From Sphingopyxis sp. UBA6723 (GTDB taxonomy: Bacteria; Pseudomonadota; Alphaproteobacteria; Sphingomonadales; Sphingomonadaceae), in the NCBI RefSeq assembly GCF_002454115.1, contig NZ_DKIH01000003.1, positions 8,756 through 67,989 on the forward strand: a stretch of 59,234 bases of DNA, given 5' to 3'. Shown here one piece after another: positions 56,923 to 59,234 of this stretch. Under the pieces are notes generated by a model, which made no database searches, was not told the DNA's origin, and saw only the letters and a list, made by a program, of their open reading frames with translations. The stretch's first letter is position 1; each line of letters starts with the position of its first letter. A program made the position numbers and the translations under genes.

Positions 56923-57555
56923 CTAGGGAGGTTCCCCGATCATGACATAGCCCGGCATGGCGGCAAGCTCGGGCGAGATCGGCAACCGACCGCACGCTGG
57001 CGGACCGGACACCGCGTAATAGCCCTTCCAATGGACGGGGGACCATCGACCGTCGACCGCGCGGACATTCGCGCCAAAGCTTGACGATCCGCACGCACTT
57101 CCCTGATTGCCGTGAATCATCGCGGTCGATCTTCTGATCGCGACGCGGTGAAGCGTGAACTGCATAAGCGGCCGACATTCGCCGTAGGTTGCGGGTCGGG
57201 CGTGCAGCGCTTTCCAAGCGTCGCTGCTAATCGAAATCTCACGTTCCTCTCCGAGAATCCGGCGTGGCACCTGCGTCCATACGGAGAGATCACGAGCATA
57301 GGCGCGGCTTCCGCGCGTTTTCGGCTCGGGCGGCCCGTTGCGCAGGCGGGTGATGCTGTCCGGATGAACGGCCAGCAATGTAGGCTTGAAACAGACCGGC
57401 CTCCCCTTGGCTTTGGCAAGCTGGCCGGTCAGGAAGGCCCGGACCACCGCGTCCTCGCGATCTTCATAGTGGGCATCGGTCGCCGATGAATGTGCTGGCA
57501 ACAACAGCAGTGCAGCCACGCCAAGCGACGAAAGGAAAGTGGTCGGTTGTCGCAT
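56923..57555 (-). CDS. Secreted hypothetical protein
   Basis: A 210-residue protein. MRQPTTFLSSLGVAALLLLPAHSSA is a signal peptide. The mature part has GRPVCFKPTLLAV, PATYGECRPLMQFTLHRVAI, QGSACGSSSFGANVRAVDGRWSPVHWKGYYAV and ACGRLPISPEL; at least four Cys suggest disulfides. No family recognised. Its 3' end lies 4 bp from the LysR stop. The AT-richer gap beyond (57556-57830) contains no gene I can support. Confidence 0.55.
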   Translation of the reverse strand: MRQPTTFLSSLGVAALLLLPAHSSATDAHYEDREDAVVRAFLTGQLAKAKGRPVCFKPTLLAVHPDSITRLRNGPPEPKTRGSRAYARDLSVWTQVPRRILGEEREISISSDAWKALHARPATYGECRPLMQFTLHRVAIRRSTAMIHGNQGSACGSSSFGANVRAVDGRWSPVHWKGYYAVSGPPACGRLPISPELAAMPGYVMIGEPP

Positions 57556-57830
57556 TCGATTTTCCGATCAAGACGGCGAACCGCGCATGATAGTCGGCCA
57601 CAGCATTGATAAATGGTAAATATCAGATCGTGAGAGCCCGATCGGCCGCAACTTCTCCATACAGTGTCAGCGTGTCCAGAAATTGCCGTCCTACATTACT
57701 CGCTATCTCAGCTAACTCGCCGATACCCTTTCTCAATCTTCCTCGCGCCCGATGTGGCGGGCATCGATGCGCGTGGTGTATGCGATCCCCGTGTGGGGTA
57801 CGCAGAAAACAACCACGTTCCGAAACCAAC

Positions 57831-58328
57831 TTACCGCAACGTGGCGCACCCTAAGGCCGCCGCATCAATCGCCGTCGCGGCACCGCGCAGCCGGTACGTG
57901 TCGGCAATCGCGCCGCCGGTCGCCGTGCTGCTCGCGACGCTCATGCTGGGAGCGGATCGCATCGCGGCGACGATGGCGGCGTCCATCCGGGCGTCGCTGG
58001 CCCAGCCATGCGCGCCGTTGCCGGTCAGGATGAAGCGGCGGCTGCCGATCGTCAGGCGCAGGTCGCGCCCCGGCGCGCGCGCTTTCGACAGGCGGACATA
58101 GAATTGACCGCGGATGCGCGACTTGGGCCAGTAACCGACGCTGGCATAGGCCTTGACCTGCGGCGTGCCGATGGTCGCCGAGGGGGCGGCGAGCGCATAG
58201 CAGCGCGGCGCGGCGGGATTGCGGAAGGCGCCCCAGCCGTCGAAAATGCCGAGCGCCGTCGGCGCGGCGGCGAGCGTCATGGCGGGCACCGCTACCAATA
58301 TCAGGAAAAGGAAGACCCAGCGCCGCAT
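57831..58328 (-). CDS. Secreted hypothetical protein, weakly IalB-like
   Basis: A 165-residue protein; GAAGG lies just before ATG 58328. The signal peptide MRRWVFLFLILVAVPAMTLA is followed by GIFDGWGAFRNPAAPRCYALAAPSATIG, AYASVGYWPKSRIRGQFYVRLSKARAPGRDLRLTIGSRRFILTG and a C-terminal ATAIDAAALGCATL. WGAF...PRCYALA recalls invasion-associated locus B (IalB) family proteins, but similarity is slight. Divergent from dnaN with a 172-bp gap. Role unknown. Confidence 0.5.
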   Translation of the reverse strand: MRRWVFLFLILVAVPAMTLAAAPTALGIFDGWGAFRNPAAPRCYALAAPSATIGTPQVKAYASVGYWPKSRIRGQFYVRLSKARAPGRDLRLTIGSRRFILTGNGAHGWASDARMDAAIVAAMRSAPSMSVASSTATGGAIADTYRLRGAATAIDAAALGCATLR

Positions 58329-58500
58329 CGCGCCTTCGTTCGCGCGATTGGGGATGCTTTGCAAGCATGGCTTGCACGCGCCGATGCGTGCGTTAAGGAA
58401 GGTGGGCATTTTCAGGGGCCGGGAATCGAGGCGACGAATCGTCTTTGGTGGTGGCCCTTTCAGGGACTTCTCCCGCGAAACACAGGGATGGCGGATTAGA

Positions 58501-59234
58501 ATGAAAGCGACGATCGAACGCGCAGTGTTGTTGAAGAGCCTTGGCCACGTCCAGTCGGTGGTCGAGCGGCGCAATACCATTCCCATCCTGTCGAACGTCC
58601 TGATCGAAGCCGATGCGTCGGGCCAGCTGAAGCTGATGGCGACCGACCTCGACTTGCAGGTGGTCGAAACCATCGCGGCCAAGGTCGAAACCGCCGGGAC
58701 GACCACGGTGTCGGCACACACGTTGTTCGAAATCGCCCGCAAACTGCCCGAGGGCGCCGAGGTCAGTCTCGCCGCCGCGGAAGGAAAAATGCAGGTCAAG
58801 GCCGGGCGTTCGAATTTCAACCTGCCGACGCTGCCGCGCGACGATTTCCCGGTGATCGCCGAGGGCGACCTGCCGACCAATTTCGAACTGCCGGTCGCTG
58901 CGCTGATCCAGATCATCGACAAGACGCGCTTTGCGATCTCGACCGAAGAAACGCGCTATTACCTCAACGGCATCTTCCTGCACGTCGCCGAAGATGCGTC
59001 GGGTCCAGTGCTGAAGGCTGCGGCGACCGACGGCCACCGCCTGGCGCGCTACACCGTCACCCGTCCCGAGGGCGCGGAGACGATGCCCGACGTCATCGTG
59101 CCGCGCAAATGCGTCACCGAAATCCGCAAGCTGCTCGACGAGGCGGAGGGCAATGTCGAAATCAGCCTGTCGGCGAGCAAGATCCGCTTCCAGCTGGGCA
59201 ACGCCATCCTGACCTCGAAGCTGATCGACGGCAC
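58501..59234 (+). CDS. dnaN: DNA polymerase III beta sliding clamp, N-terminal part (cut by window edge)
   Basis: The first 244 codons of a gene running off the right end. It starts MKATIERAVLLKSLGHVQSV, then VERRNTIPILSNVLIEA, LMATDLDLQVVE and LFEIARKLPEGAEV, followed by NFNLPTLPRDDFPVI and the second clamp domain (LIQIIDKTRFAISTEETRYYLNGIFLHV, AAATDGHRLARYTV). Three such domains per chain form the dimeric ring that tethers the polymerase. No oriC-like DnaA box cluster is seen, so it is not beside an origin here. The frame is open to the window edge. Confidence 0.95.
   Translation, partial: MKATIERAVLLKSLGHVQSVVERRNTIPILSNVLIEADASGQLKLMATDLDLQVVETIAAKVETAGTTTVSAHTLFEIARKLPEGAEVSLAAAEGKMQVKAGRSNFNLPTLPRDDFPVIAEGDLPTNFELPVAALIQIIDKTRFAISTEETRYYLNGIFLHVAEDASGPVLKAAATDGHRLARYTVTRPEGAETMPDVIVPRKCVTEIRKLLDEAEGNVEISLSASKIRFQLGNAILTSKLIDG

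Noticed and set aside
57556..57830. AT-richer gap considered as a gene or horizontally acquired fragment
   Set aside because: Short open frames lack starts with ribosome-binding sites and no motif was seen; the AT excess alone is too little evidence.

Overview
The window is GC-rich chromosomal DNA from an alphaproteobacterium, most likely of the Sphingomonadaceae (Sphingopyxis/Sphingomonas type). I infer this from the protein styles (UrcA family, extensin-like secreted protein, DUF6356, a SUF operon led by an Rrf2 regulator), frequent GTG/TTG starts, NTGA gene overlaps and many palindromic intergenic repeats. No rRNA, tRNA, CRISPR array, prophage or insertion sequence with a transposase was recognised. 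The two ends are cut inside housekeeping genes: cobS at the left and dnaN at the right.

Left third (1-21.4 kb): cobS, an NTF2-like protein and a J-domain protein diverge from bolA-pirin. A TetR regulator and an alpha/beta hydrolase share a 35-bp divergent promoter with an obvious operator. AraC, small membrane and serine-hydrolase genes follow, then pdxH-phzF and a tight + strand run: J-protein, YihY, fabI, a DUF559 nuclease lying between inverted repeats, aroC, an SLC13-like transporter and a dicarboxylate symporter. A lipoprotein, a cytochrome P450 and an extensin-like gene close the section.

Middle (21.4-42.4 kb): a minus-strand SUF iron-sulfur operon (Rrf2 regulator, sufB, extra genes, sufC, sufD, sufS, sufT, then sufA) with an operator palindrome at its head. 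It carries a fragment that looks like a duplicated 5' end of sufC, and copies of a dispersed repeat are translated inside two of its genes. Then come an AraC regulator, a DUF885 lipoprotein, pyrD, ggt, an acyl-CoA synthetase, a glyoxalase I/II plus thioesterase group, alpha/beta hydrolases, and a small operon with its own XRE regulator and two matching operator sites.

Right third (42.4 kb-end): a MerC-like gene with a palindromic control site, thrS coupled to a metallophosphoesterase and an AraC regulator, a Tat-exported putative zincin, a TauE/SafE transporter, an FtsX-type permease with its ATPase and divergent SGNH esterase, ynfA, an outer-membrane barrel protein, rlmN, urcA, a LysR regulator with a 22-bp palindrome, secreted hypotheticals and dnaN.

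The most unusual theme is the relation of palindromic repeats to genes. One repeat family brackets, and is translated as part of, a DUF559 nuclease ORF and supplies the aroC ribosome-binding site. Another is translated within the Rrf2 regulator and SufS. Repeat arms vary in a compensatory way, so hairpin structure seems to be kept.
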